A DNA stretch of 64,000 nucleotides from Oceanobacillus alkalisoli (GCF_021556485.1 NZ_JAKGBW010000014.1:1-64000), one strand, 5' to 3'. Counted from the first letter of the stretch, positions 43,910 through 53,274 are shown. Program-made: numbers and translations. The notes: generated from the sequence alone by a model not told the origin.

Positions 43910-45286
43910 TTATAACAAACCTTTTCTTGCTCTCAAATCATTAATAATTTGAGGATATTCTTTATCTAATTTATAAAACGATAATAATAAAACTAATAAT
44001 ACAAAAGTTACTATTGGTAAATACAGGAATAAAGCGTTTATAGCGAATATTGCGGTATCAGATTGTATAGCTTGACCTCCTACATATCCTCCGAAACTTA
44101 AAATCCACCCTACGGATGCAGCACCGATCCCAGTACCGATTTTTGTACCCATGCTTCCTCCACTATATACGAGTCCTTCCCTTCTAACTCCCGTTTTCCA
44201 TTCGCCATATTCTACCGTATCTGGTAGCAAAGCAAATATTAAACCGAATAATGGTACTCTTCCGATACCTCGAAGGATAGAACCTATTATAACAACCGTT
44301 AAGCTTGTTGGATTTATTATAATTAGAATTGAACCCGCAATAAATAATAGCGTTCCACCTATCATAAGCTTAGTTTTTCCAAATTTCTTCATTAATGGAG
44401 CAAGAAATGGAATGAGTAATAGGGCAGGCAGTTGTATACATAATGTTAATAATCCAACGAGAGCGGGATTTCCTAAGATATACTCAGCATAGTAAATCGT
44501 CCCACCATTATATAGGGCATCATTAACATAGTATAAAATAAACATAAAGAGTACCATAATCCAGTACTTGTTTTTTACTAAAGCTTTAAAACCAATCCAG
44601 AATGGTTCTTTATTAACGTCTTTATTTAGATATGCCGTTCTTTCTTTGGAAGTAAAAAATGTAACCATATACATAATCGCCGCAACTAGTGCAAGTACGG
44701 AATATGCTCCAATCCAGCCGACTTGACCACCGCCAAAAAAATTAACCATTGGAAGCACTAAGTTACCAACTACAATTATACCTATAGTAGCAAAAAACAT
44801 TCTATAGACATTTAATACTCCACGTTCATTTTGATCTGGGGTCATCAGAGTATTAAGTGTTCCATAAGGAATTACAACACCCGTATACAATAATATTACT
44901 AGGTTATAAGTGATTGCAACATAGATTATTTTCCCTAAATCACTGACACCTGGAACCGTAAAGAGTAAAACCATCACAACAACAAATGGGATAGTTAACC
45001 ACAGTATCCAAGGTCTAGCCTTTCCGTGTTTAGACTTGGTTTTATCTATAATACCTCCCATCGCAATATCAGAAACGCCATCTAAAAACCGGGATAGGAG
45101 AATTATTGTTCCTATTATACCAGCTGAAATTCCTACAACATCTGTATAAAAGTATACAATAAACATACTCATGGACGCCCAAGCAAAGTTAGTAGCTAAA
45201 TCTCCTAGTCCATACCCAACTTTCTCGGTAAACCCGATTTTACCATTCGATTTAGGTGATTTATCAGCAGTTTGTGGTAAAGACAT
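43910..45286 (-). CDS. GPH-family glycoside:cation symporter
   Basis: A 458-residue protein of the glycoside-pentoside-hexuronide family (MelB/XynB-like) with 12 predicted helices. The N-terminal EKVGYGLGDLATNFAW, then DAPISDIAMGG-like LDGVSDIAMGGIIDKT and KARPWILW are family marks. It starts behind GGGAGGAAAAG. It is the last gene of the amino-sugar cluster, separated from the M20 gene by a hairpin, and probably brings in the pathway substrate. Confidence 0.85.
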   Translation of the reverse strand: MSLPQTADKSPKSNGKIGFTEKVGYGLGDLATNFAWASMSMFIVYFYTDVVGISAGIIGTIILLSRFLDGVSDIAMGGIIDKTKSKHGKARPWILWLTIPFVVVMVLLFTVPGVSDLGKIIYVAITYNLVILLYTGVVIPYGTLNTLMTPDQNERGVLNVYRMFFATIGIIVVGNLVLPMVNFFGGGQVGWIGAYSVLALVAAIMYMVTFFTSKERTAYLNKDVNKEPFWIGFKALVKNKYWIMVLFMFILYYVNDALYNGGTIYYAEYILGNPALVGLLTLCIQLPALLLIPFLAPLMKKFGKTKLMIGGTLLFIAGSILIIINPTSLTVVIIGSILRGIGRVPLFGLIFALLPDTVEYGEWKTGVRREGLVYSGGSMGTKIGTGIGAASVGWILSFGGYVGGQAIQSDTAIFAINALFLYLPIVTFVLLVLLLSFYKLDKEYPQIINDLRARKGLL

Positions 45287-45419
45287 ATTTCTTTTCCTCC
45301 CTTTTCTGTATGCGGTTACATTAATTAAGTCAATCCGATTGTTAATATTCTGAATTTAAGGGTATTTCACATTTACATCGGCGTATTTTTCGTCAAATTT
45401 TGGTATCCTCTTTAATCTA

Positions 45420-45463
45420 TTTTTGGTGCTAAAAACAGTGGTTAAACACCTAGCACCAAAAAT
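45420..45463. terminator. Hairpin between M20 deacetylase and GPH symporter
   Basis: TTTTTGGTGCTA pairs with TAGCACCAAAAAT, and an inner GTGG/CACC adds length. It can act in both directions and may lower symporter expression relative to the upstream genes, or the symporter has its own promoter. Confidence 0.7.
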
Positions 45464-45504
45464 AGACAAGTTGTATCCTTTGTAAGTCACTTCCTGTGAT
45501 GAGA

Positions 45505-46848
45505 CTATTCTTCATTGCACCATTCTAAACAAGTTGCTGCTATCACTTTTGTAGCTGTTATAATATCTTCTACTTTACAATGTTCATTTGTTATATGGGC
45601 TAACTTCTGATCACCTGGTCCAAAATTTACGGTAGGAATATTACTTATCCTATCCAGCGATCCTGTATCAGTATGAAACCCGGATCCCACAGTGTTCATT
45701 AATGGATTAAGATCCTTTGCAGACTTTTTAAATACATCTACAAATGGATGATCTTCCTTAACTTCTGCACAGTCTGCTTCTAATACCCAATTAACCTTAG
45801 GAGGATTTTCCCTGAGCCAATCATCTGACTCCGCTACTCTTTGTATGAAATCTTCAAATTCTTTACGAGAACCAGTTCCTAAACCATTTTCATCTGACTC
45901 TTGTGGTAGTACTTGTATATTGAAAGATAGTTTGCAATGGTCAGAGTAGCTAGAGAAATGATGGCCGCCTTCAATCATTGCAACTTTAATTTGATTTGAT
46001 TCAGTTAGTAAAGGATGGTTCTTATCCGGCCTCGCAGACCATTCCTTATTTAACTCGTCGATTGCATCCATAATATATCGTGCTTTTTCTATAGCATCAA
46101 CCGCACCGCCTCTTGACCAGTGGGGTTGAGTAACTTCTAAATGACCAGTACGTCCCTTAATAATTACTTCCCCCCAAATTATTCCGCGACATAGTAAACT
46201 CAAGTCAAGATTAGTAGGCTCAGTCATGATTCCAGCATCTATCTTAATACCATTCTTATTAATATAATCTGCAGTCGCAAGGAAACCTGTTCCACCTGCT
46301 TCTTCACCCACGGAACTGGAAAACCAAAGATCACCATCTAACTTGATACCGCTTTCAAATATTGCCTCTAAAGCCGCCAACATAGCGCCAACCCCACTTA
46401 GCATATCAACAGAACCACGCCCATACAGTATTCCATTTTCAACCACTGCATCAAATGGAGGATGTGCCCATTCTGAAACATCGTCAGCTGCTACTACATC
46501 AGTATGGCCCGTTAAAATCAGTGAACGTCCTTTTTCAGGATTCTTACCAGATAAACGCGCTAAAATATTTGGTCGATCTTCCCAAGGTAATTTGTCAGTA
46601 TACCCCGTTATAAATCCTGGCAGATCACGGTATTTTTCTAGTTTATCGAGTTCCACATCAAAATGATCAATCTTCATATTCTCAATCTTCTTGAGTCTGT
46701 CAGTAATGATTTGTTGGGCTTTCCGCTCGTTTGTATCATCATTATAAGCGGGATTTATAGGCTTAGTTCTAATTAAACTTCTAACTAGTTCAACAATTTC
46801 ATCTCTTTTTTCATCAATTCTCGCAAAAACCTTTTCTTTTTGTTGCAT
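45505..46848 (-). CDS. M20 amidohydrolase/deacetylase (ArgE/DapE type)
   Basis: A 447-residue intact M20 enzyme. The first zinc site is ILTGHTDVV, the bridging Asp is in GRGSVDMLSG, and the catalytic Glu and ligand lie in SVGEEAGGTG. A third ligand region is EPTNLDLS and the last is SGFHTDTGS. The family removes acyl groups from N-acyl amino compounds. Its neighbours are an epimerase, a ROK sugar kinase and glucosamine-6-phosphate deaminase, so N-deacetylation of an acetylated amino sugar is a reasonable guess. No NagA-type deacetylase is in the window. It starts behind AGGAGGAG. Confidence 0.82.
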   Translation of the reverse strand: MQQKEKVFARIDEKRDEIVELVRSLIRTKPINPAYNDDTNERKAQQIITDRLKKIENMKIDHFDVELDKLEKYRDLPGFITGYTDKLPWEDRPNILARLSGKNPEKGRSLILTGHTDVVAADDVSEWAHPPFDAVVENGILYGRGSVDMLSGVGAMLAALEAIFESGIKLDGDLWFSSSVGEEAGGTGFLATADYINKNGIKIDAGIMTEPTNLDLSLLCRGIIWGEVIIKGRTGHLEVTQPHWSRGGAVDAIEKARYIMDAIDELNKEWSARPDKNHPLLTESNQIKVAMIEGGHHFSSYSDHCKLSFNIQVLPQESDENGLGTGSRKEFEDFIQRVAESDDWLRENPPKVNWVLEADCAEVKEDHPFVDVFKKSAKDLNPLMNTVGSGFHTDTGSLDRISNIPTVNFGPGDQKLAHITNEHCKVEDIITATKVIAATCLEWCNEE

Positions 46849-46910
46849 TTTTTCTCCTCCTGCTGTTTTATGAGTTTATAAGATTAGTGGAACAGTGAAC
46901 TTTCTATCCA

Positions 46911-47951
46911 TTAATTATCTACAATACTGAATTTATACGAAGTCTGCTTTTGATAAGGTTCGTTAGCTTTTAAAACAATGCTTGGGAATCCTTCAAATTC
47001 TAAAGAAGCTGGAGAGGATTGGGTTTCAAGGGTAACACCTAAATATTTTTCTGATTTCCCTTCAGCAAGTTCAAAATTGTTATCTAAATTATTCCCAGTA
47101 TAAATTACAATCCCAGGCTGGTCTGTTTTAATAGTCATTACCCTTCCGCTATTTGGTTCCTCTAAAATTACACTATCTTCATTTTGATTATCAAAAATAA
47201 AATAGTGATCAAAACCATTTTTGGCATACTCATTTTGACTAATAGGATTTTCAATTCCTTCTCCTAACACTTTCCCTTCACGAAAGTCAAAAGGTGTACC
47301 GCTTACATCTACTTTATCCCCAGTTGGTATCAGCTCTTTATCTAATTCAATAAAGTAGCTACTATTTAGTGTAATAATATGATTATTTATTGGTTGTTTT
47401 AAATTACCATTTAAATTGAAATAAGAATGATTCGTTAATGTTAATACTGTAGTTTTATCCGAAATAGCGCGATAGTCTATAATAAGCTCGTCATTATCTT
47501 TAAGTTTAAAGGTCACACTCACTTTAAGATTTCCTGGATACCCGTCCACGCTTTCAGATATTTCATTTTGAAGCTCAACACCGACATCTGAATCAGTCTC
47601 AAATACTTTATAATCCCATAACATTTGGTGAAAACCACGTGTCCCGCCATGTAGGTGATGATTGGATTCATTGGATTCTAACGAATAGCTGGTTCCTTCC
47701 AAGTCAAATTTTGAGTTTGCTATCCTACCTGCTACTCTCCCTATTGTTGCACCAAAGTAATTTGGATCATTTTTATAACTATCAAAATCCGCATAACTTA
47801 ATACAACGTTTTCCATATTACCATTTTTATCTGGAACCGTTAGATTAGTAATAATCCCACCGTAGTTTAAGATATCAACTGATACATTATTTTTATTTCT
47901 TAATTTAATTAATTTCCATGATTCATTGATTGGTTTAACTTCGATACTCAT
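46911..47951 (-). CDS. galM: Aldose 1-epimerase
   Basis: A 346-residue GalM-type mutarotase. It has NYGGIITNLTVPDKNG near the N-terminus, the catalytic His in NHSYFNLNG, NHHLHGGTRGFH earlier, and the base Glu in TLETQSSPAS. It interconverts alpha and beta anomers of free sugars. In this cluster it would feed a free hexose or hexosamine to the ROK kinase. Confidence 0.9.
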   Translation of the reverse strand: MSIEVKPINESWKLIKLRNKNNVSVDILNYGGIITNLTVPDKNGNMENVVLSYADFDSYKNDPNYFGATIGRVAGRIANSKFDLEGTSYSLESNESNHHLHGGTRGFHQMLWDYKVFETDSDVGVELQNEISESVDGYPGNLKVSVTFKLKDNDELIIDYRAISDKTTVLTLTNHSYFNLNGNLKQPINNHIITLNSSYFIELDKELIPTGDKVDVSGTPFDFREGKVLGEGIENPISQNEYAKNGFDHYFIFDNQNEDSVILEEPNSGRVMTIKTDQPGIVIYTGNNLDNNFELAEGKSEKYLGVTLETQSSPASLEFEGFPSIVLKANEPYQKQTSYKFSIVDN

Positions 47952-48019
47952 AGCAATTACTCCGTTTCTATAAATTTATTGTGTTTTACGCACAACTTAC
48001 TTTTCACTCTAACAAGGCA

Positions 48020-48985
48020 TTAGGTTGAAGATTGTTTAAGTTTTTTAACCAAATAAGCTGCACCTATAATTCCCGCATCATTTCCTAATTTAGCTATTTC
48101 TAATTTACAACTTTGAAAAACCCGTGGTAATGAGTATTTTTCGAATGATATATTTACTGCATCTAATAATTGTTCTTCTGAATTCGACAATCCTCCTCCT
48201 ATCAATATCTTAGAAGGATTGGTGACTGAAGATACTGCTGCAATTGCATAACCTAGAATATCTGTTATATCCTTTACTATACCTTGGCATAATTGATTTC
48301 CTTTTCTTGCTAATTGAAAAACATCTTTGGATGTTATATCTCCTTCAGATTCATAAAATTTTGCCAGGTCACTTGTTGGATATTTTTCAATCACTTTCAT
48401 CGCTTTATAAACCACACCCGGACCTGAAGCAATTGTGTCCAGACATCCTCTTCTTCTACAATTACAAGGCAATCCATTTCGATCGACAATGATGTGACCT
48501 ATTTCTCCAGCTGTTCCATTGATTCCACTAAGGAGTTCTCCATTAGCAATAATTCCACTACCAACACCCGTTCCTAAAGTGATAACAATGATATCATTAG
48601 TATTATTACCAGCTCCTTTCCAATTCTCCCCTAACGCCGCCAAATTTGCATCATTCTCAACAAATACTGGTAAATTCGTTAGACTTTGTAATTTTTCTTT
48701 TAACCTGTAATTCTTCCAACCTATATTTACAGCTTCATAAACCATCCCGGTTTGTTGACTAACAAAACCAGGAGCACCAACGCCGATTCCTATTACTTCG
48801 TTGTTAATTTCATTCCACGTTAGTTCAGCGTTTATAGATTTCCAAATATCACTCACAACGTTTATCCCTTTATTTTCCTTCCTTGTTTTAATTTCCCATT
48901 TTTGAATAATAGACCCATTGATATCCAAAACACCAATTTTTACGGATGTGCCCCCTATATCAATTCCAATTAGCTTATTGCCCAT
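48020..48985 (-). CDS. ROK-family sugar kinase (glucokinase-like)
   Basis: A 321-residue ROK kinase. The ATP-binding IGIDIGGTSVKIGV opens the protein, and the catalytic Asp is in VENDANLAALGE. GTGVGSGIIANGEL follows, with the zinc site CNCRRRGC preceded by EIGHI. It phosphorylates a hexose at O6. Next to nagB, glucosamine is a plausible substrate; glucose is the default for this subfamily. Confidence 0.87.
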   Translation of the reverse strand: MGNKLIGIDIGGTSVKIGVLDINGSIIQKWEIKTRKENKGINVVSDIWKSINAELTWNEINNEVIGIGVGAPGFVSQQTGMVYEAVNIGWKNYRLKEKLQSLTNLPVFVENDANLAALGENWKGAGNNTNDIIVITLGTGVGSGIIANGELLSGINGTAGEIGHIIVDRNGLPCNCRRRGCLDTIASGPGVVYKAMKVIEKYPTSDLAKFYESEGDITSKDVFQLARKGNQLCQGIVKDITDILGYAIAAVSSVTNPSKILIGGGLSNSEEQLLDAVNISFEKYSLPRVFQSCKLEIAKLGNDAGIIGAAYLVKKLKQSST

Positions 48986-49023
48986 CTCACTGTCATCCTT
49001 CTCTTAATTTCTGCGCACTTATT

Positions 49024-49764
49024 TTAATACTTCTTCTCTAATAAAGAGGCCGCATCTTCATCCATAATAAAAGTTACATTGGGATGGGTTCTTAAAATGG
49101 AAGCTGGACATTCTTCGGAAATAGGTCCCTCTAACGTTTCTTTTACTGCTTGAGCTTTACGTTTTCCGGAGGAGGCAACTAAAATATGTTTACTATCCAT
49201 AATGTCAGCTAACCCCATCGTTAACATTTGGGTTGGAGCTTCTTCTTTAGATAGATTATGATACCCCATTGTACTATCAATAGTTGATTGATCACTATCA
49301 GCCAAAAAGAGGCGGGAATCAAAAGGTGTTCCAGGCTCATTCGCAGCTAAGTGTGCATTTACTCCTAATCCCACAATTTGTAAGTCTCTTGGATATTTAT
49401 TTAAAACCTCTTTATATCGTTCTAATTCCTTTTCAAGATCCGTTACGCTTCCACTACCATCCAATAATCCAACATATCTTGGTTTGGTATCAATTAAGTC
49501 ATAGAAGTTTTTGTGCATATAAGAAAAAACAGTAAACGATTTATTCCTTTCAGCTACATACTCATCTAAATTGGTGAAAACCGATTCTTGAATATTAACC
49601 TTCCCCGAATTAATTGCTTTAACTAGTAATTCAAATGTCCCATCATAACTTGCACCTGTTGTTGTGTTGATTACCGCCTTTGGATTTTCCTGTAAGGTTT
49701 CAGCAATAACTGAATAAGCTTCCTTTGATAATGCTTCATAATCTTTAACCTGAATAACTTTCAT
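49024..49764 (-). CDS. nagB: Glucosamine-6-phosphate deaminase
   Basis: A 246-residue NagB-type isomerase/deaminase. TTGASYDGTFELL holds the phosphate loop, TNLDEYVAERN the active-site Asp, and LGVNAHLAANEPGTPFDS the catalytic His region. It converts glucosamine-6-phosphate to fructose-6-phosphate and ammonia. In the usual GHIAFNEP signature, GVNAHLAANEP is somewhat divergent. It is the first gene of the minus-strand operon and starts behind GAGGGAGGAAA. Confidence 0.87.
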   Translation of the reverse strand: MKVIQVKDYEALSKEAYSVIAETLQENPKAVINTTTGASYDGTFELLVKAINSGKVNIQESVFTNLDEYVAERNKSFTVFSYMHKNFYDLIDTKPRYVGLLDGSGSVTDLEKELERYKEVLNKYPRDLQIVGLGVNAHLAANEPGTPFDSRLFLADSDQSTIDSTMGYHNLSKEEAPTQMLTMGLADIMDSKHILVASSGKRKAQAVKETLEGPISEECPASILRTHPNVTFIMDEDAASLLEKKY

Positions 49765-49803
49765 TCTAAATTTCCTCCCTCTAAATTTAAGATAATAGCC
49801 TCA

Positions 49804-49824
49804 TTAATAAACTTAGTTTAACTA
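49804..49824. promoter_or_regulatory. Probable ROK-regulator operator 1
   Basis: TTAATAAACTTAGTTTAACTA contains inverted TAAAC/GTTTA half-sites. It lies 40 bp upstream of nagB and matches the palindrome at 49885. Confidence 0.6.
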
Positions 49825-49884
49825 TAATTATAATGTGATCGCTTTAATATACATTAAATATATATATCGAGTTTTTTTCACTCT

Positions 49885-49907
49885 ATTATTAAACTAGGTT
49901 TAATAAT
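49885..49907. promoter_or_regulatory. Probable ROK-regulator operator 2
   Basis: ATTATTAAAC and GTTTAATAAT are exact 10-bp inverted arms around TAG. This resembles NagC/XylR-type operators, and the ROK regulator gene lies across the intergenic region. Confidence 0.7.
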
Positions 49908-50044
49908 AACTTATCACCTAACTGAAGGAAATGCAATACATTTCTAACTATTATTTAAGAATACTAGTAAAATTCTTCATCTCTTAATATAATGGTTTGT
50001 TCTGTTGTGTATTATTATGTTATATTTTATTTTTTTATAGATTG

Positions 50045-50160
50045 AATGAATTTCATAATTACCAAAGTCGGCTTTTCCATCACCATATGTAGTTGGGAAC
50101 GAACCAACTCAACTACATATGGTGATGGTGAAGCATTAAATACGTATTATGAAATTCATT
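50045..50160 (+). repeat. MITE-like palindromic element, copy 5
   Basis: A full-length copy: 15-bp terminal repeats AATGAATTTCATAAT, inner 18-bp arms CATCACCATATGTAGTTG, and AGATTG exactly on both flanks. The intact direct repeat makes this the best example of the element. Confidence 0.9.
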
Positions 50161-50480
50161 AGATTGCGTAAATGAAAAAGAAAAAAGATGGTTACGTGTA
50201 GATAGGTACAGCGCTATTTCGTTTGTCTTAACAATAATTAATAGTAGTTTAGTTAGGTAAGCAAGAGTTAGAGTAATAGGCCTTTCGAGTAACTCCTTAA
50301 AGGTAGATATATAAAATGGTTAAGTTCCTCATATTTATTACCTGGTTTAGTTTCGTTTTCAAGTATGCATAAGTGGATTAGTTTTCTTAAGATAGGTAAA
50401 ACACAACAATATCGATTCGATGGCTGCAATCAAGCTGTTACAATAAATGTGCAAATTATGCTATTATATAAAGCAAAATC
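50161..50480. other. Intergenic, nothing recognised
   Basis: About 320 bp with no coding signal or repeat that I can identify. Confidence 0.35.
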
Positions 50481-50800
50481 GCGAATTTAATTCTTCTGTT
50501 AATCGCACATGAAAAGTGAGCCATATAACAACTTAAAATTGAGCCACTTATACTTTGTGAAGTAATTTTTCACACTACCTTTTAACGGCTTTACATGGAG
50601 AGGTGGGCATGATATCCTCATCAGGGTGCGAAATCCCTTAATATCGCACGTTTTCGCTAAGTAGTCATGCCCACAGAGGCTCCATGTTAAGCCAACGCAG
50701 ATGAAAAGTGATACCACTATAGTTTGTGAAATGCACTAAATTTTAGTGGCTCAATTTTAATTGCGAAGTGACTCAAAATTCAATTGCGAAATACATTCTT
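50481..50800. mobile_element. IS21-like end remnant with an inserted palindromic element
   Basis: Repeated GTGGCTCAATTTTAATTGCGAAGTGACTC-type motifs (here 50745-50790) and inverted counterparts (AAAATTGAGCCACTT, 50534-50549) resemble the multiple terminal repeats of IS21-family ends. No transposase is present. The 106-bp palindromic element at 50588-50693 lies within it. The IS21 assignment is from memory of family ends and is not certain. Confidence 0.45.
50588..50693. repeat. CTTTACATGG-ended palindromic element, copy 1
   Basis: The element opens GGCTTTACATGG and closes CCATGTTAAGCC, with inner arms TGGGCATGA and TCATGCCCA. A further inner pair (GTGCGA/TCGCAC) can form. A related element with the same ends but a different core occurs at 61855-61964. 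Confidence 0.6.
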
Positions 50801-50863
50801 CTCATAAGAAGTAATATTTCAACTACTAAACATCATAAATTCAATGGATTAGAAGGTGATTTC

Positions 50864-52024
50864 ATGTTTAACATGCGTTATGATCAAAAAAGAATTAGAA
50901 AATATCATTATTTCTTATTGCTGAGTTTGATTCAAAAGCACAAAAAAATGTCTAGAACTGAGTTGGCTAAGATTACAAATATGAGTAACACCACTGTTGG
51001 AAAAATTATAAAAGAGCTTTTGGAAGATGGATTAGTAAAAGAGGTAGGGCAAGTAGTTGGCGATTTAGGAAGGAGAGCAACTTTATTAAAAATCAATTCA
51101 GAAGGCGCTTATATTATCGGAGTAGAAATTAATCTAGATCACTCAGAAATAGCTGTTGTTTCGTTAAACGGAACAATCGTAAAACGTAGAATTTTAAACC
51201 TTAATGCAAATCAATCTCCAGAAACAGTCCTAAATGTAATTATTTTAGAAACTAAGGAAATAATTTCCGAAATGAGTACTGATCTCTTTGATAAAATTTT
51301 AGCAATTGGTGTTAATCTCCCCGGACTAATTACATGGCCTGAAGGGAAAGTGCTTGTTGTCCCGCAATTTCATTGGAGAGAAGTGAATATTAAGGAATAT
51401 ATTGAAAAAGAATTGAATTTTGTTGTGTACATTGATACTGATACTAGAACAGAGCTTTTAGCAGAGCATCTATATGGAGGCTTAACAAATTATGAAAATG
51501 CTGTATGTCTCTATATAGGGAGTGGTGTCGGAAGTGCTGTAATGGTTAACGGAGAACTCGTGCGTGGTCATGACAATATGTTAGGAGAAATTGGTCATAT
51601 AACAATTGATCCAAATGGGGACTTATGCGATTGTGGAAGACTTGGATGTTTGCAAACGTTTTTTTGTTCCTCAAGTTTAGAAAAAAAAGCTCAAAAACCA
51701 CTCCGAGAAATTTTTACAGCATATGAATTAAGAGAAGATTGGGCTGTACGATTAATCAACCAGGCTCGGCTATATATAGGTCTGGCTATATCTAATATAA
51801 GCTGTATATATAATCCTGAAGCAATTTTAATCACAGGACCGATGGTTAGACAGTACCCACAAATTACAAAAGATATTGAAAAAATTGCAGAAAATTACGT
51901 TTGGGCACCATTAAAAACTTCTTATAAGCTTGTAAAACCAAGTATTGAAGAAAATAGTGGAGTTATTGGAGCAAGTGCAATTGTGTTAAAGGAATTTTTA
52001 CGTTTTTCTAACGACGATATTTAA
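50864..52024 (+). CDS. ROK-family transcriptional regulator (NagC/XylR type)
   Basis: About 386 residues. An N-terminal winged helix (MSRTELAKITNMSNTTVGKI) is followed by a ROK sugar-binding domain with LYIGSGVGSAVMVNGEL and the zinc motif CDCGRLGC. The ATG at 50864 has AAGGTGATTT ahead of it; longer frames run into the IS-like remnant. It is divergent from the nagB operon and probably represses it through the two palindromes at 49804 and 49885, with an amino sugar or its phosphate as inducer. Confidence 0.85.
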   Translation: MFNMRYDQKRIRKYHYFLLLSLIQKHKKMSRTELAKITNMSNTTVGKIIKELLEDGLVKEVGQVVGDLGRRATLLKINSEGAYIIGVEINLDHSEIAVVSLNGTIVKRRILNLNANQSPETVLNVIILETKEIISEMSTDLFDKILAIGVNLPGLITWPEGKVLVVPQFHWREVNIKEYIEKELNFVVYIDTDTRTELLAEHLYGGLTNYENAVCLYIGSGVGSAVMVNGELVRGHDNMLGEIGHITIDPNGDLCDCGRLGCLQTFFCSSSLEKKAQKPLREIFTAYELREDWAVRLINQARLYIGLAISNISCIYNPEAILITGPMVRQYPQITKDIEKIAENYVWAPLKTSYKLVKPSIEENSGVIGASAIVLKEFLRFSNDDI

Positions 52025-52221
52025 TCTTTTTCTTTAAATTGTTTAAAGGAGATATTTTAGCATAACAAAAAAATCCTAATCACAGTGGCATTTTAACTTC
52101 TTTCTATGCTTCCCATTTTTTGAAGAAAGTGAAAGATGACCTCATTAGTTTCTTCGCTACATAACTAACCTAATCCCTTAGTAAAAATAAGGAGAACCTA
52201 TTTTACGCTCACTAACAAAAA
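52025..52221. other. Intergenic, nothing recognised
   Basis: About 200 bp between converging genes, without a recognised gene. Confidence 0.3.
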
Positions 52222-52260
52222 AAAGCAAGTTCATCACTAAACACAGCATGAACTTGCTTT
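52222..52260 (-). terminator. Terminator after the membrane/coiled-coil gene
   Basis: AAAGCAAGTTCAT pairs exactly with ATGAACTTGCTTT. The minus-strand side continues with TTTTTGTTAG, giving a good T-tract. Confidence 0.85.
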
Positions 52261-52302
52261 CCCTTTTCATATAAAATACCCTAAGACTACTTATCTAATA
52301 GC

Positions 52303-53025
52303 CTAATAACGTCTGCGGGGCAACGAGTTTTGTATTTCTTTAACCTTTCGCTCCATCGATTGAAGTTTTCTGTTTTGTTCTTCCGCCGCCCGCCTCCTAT
52401 CTGATGCAGCAAAGCTATCCAACATCGCACTTGCTCTCGCTTGCCTCATTTGAGCTTCCTCTATTTCGTACAATCTGATTGCTTCGGGTAACGTATCGGC
52501 CTGCAGATTTTCAAGATATGTGTAGATTTTATTGATGGCTCGTGAACGTCTATATTTCCGAGGGAGGATACCGAGATTACTAGCGTTGACAATATGATTA
52601 TTCTCATCCTCCAACTCCCCTATTTTTTGCTGGAAGCGAGATTGCGTCTTTACAACCCTTTGTTCCACGAAACCAAGCCTTCTCAGAAAAGAGTCTTCCT
52701 TACCTAACGTAAACATGCTATAGAAAAATAAGATGATTAATCCTAGAATAAATAGCCGTAATAATATGCTATATCCTGGGATGAGATTCGGTAAAAGACC
52801 AAAAAGGATTGGATCTAAAATCGGAATCCTTTGCGATTCAATAAAAAACAATAAAAATACAGGGCCTAACGTGATAAGCAAAAAGAATAACCGTAAATGA
52901 GAGCTCGTTCTATCCATCATTTTCCGGTGCAAGCGGCTGATTTTCTTATTATTCCTATCCAGCACTTTCCCGTCCTTCTTTAAACTCGCCAGATTATGTA
53001 ACAAAACCTCTCGTGAATGACTCAT
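52303..53025 (-). CDS. Membrane protein with cytoplasmic coiled coil, unknown function
   Basis: About 240 residues. A basic N-terminal stretch precedes two membrane helices (FFLLITLGPVFLLFFI and LLRLFILGLIILFFYSMF), followed by a long charged helical region (residues 120-235) ending SLPRRRY. I do not recognise the family. The ATG at 53025 follows GAAAGGAACGG. It lies 250 bp downstream of the S8-like protease on the same strand; a terminator-like hairpin between them suggests separate transcripts. Confidence 0.6.
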   Translation of the reverse strand: MSHSREVLLHNLASLKKDGKVLDRNNKKISRLHRKMMDRTSSHLRLFFLLITLGPVFLLFFIESQRIPILDPILFGLLPNLIPGYSILLRLFILGLIILFFYSMFTLGKEDSFLRRLGFVEQRVVKTQSRFQQKIGELEDENNHIVNASNLGILPRKYRRSRAINKIYTYLENLQADTLPEAIRLYEIEEAQMRQARASAMLDSFAASDRRRAAEEQNRKLQSMERKVKEIQNSLPRRRY

Positions 53026-53221
53026 TCCGTTCCTTTCTCCCTTCTTTACTAGAAACAGTTCAATATTTAATCCTTTCAAACTAAATCATACCATAATTCG
53101 CGTTTTTACCTAGGTCATTTTATTTAATTCGAAAGACTTATAATAAACATGGTAAATTACTAGACAAACAAAAGTTTAAAACCATATGTTTTCGCTAACG
53201 AAAGCACGAAACCCAAATAAA

Positions 53222-53262
53222 AACCCGCCACATCGTGCACTCTCTCACTAACGCAGCGGGCA
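53222..53262 (-). terminator. Terminator after the S8-like protease
   Basis: Read on the minus strand, GCCCGC...GGCGGG forms a stem with a long loop and is followed by TTTTTATT, 13 bp beyond the protease stop. Confidence 0.55.
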
Positions 53263-53274
53263 TCTAACACCAAA

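Noticed and set aside
12011-50160. CRISPR array formed by the repeated 115-bp sequence
   Set aside because: Copies are far apart, too long, occur in both orientations and have no regular spacers or cas genes.
50499-50717. 72-codon minus-strand frame
   Set aside because: It is formed by the palindromic element and IS-like repeats and has no protein-like composition.
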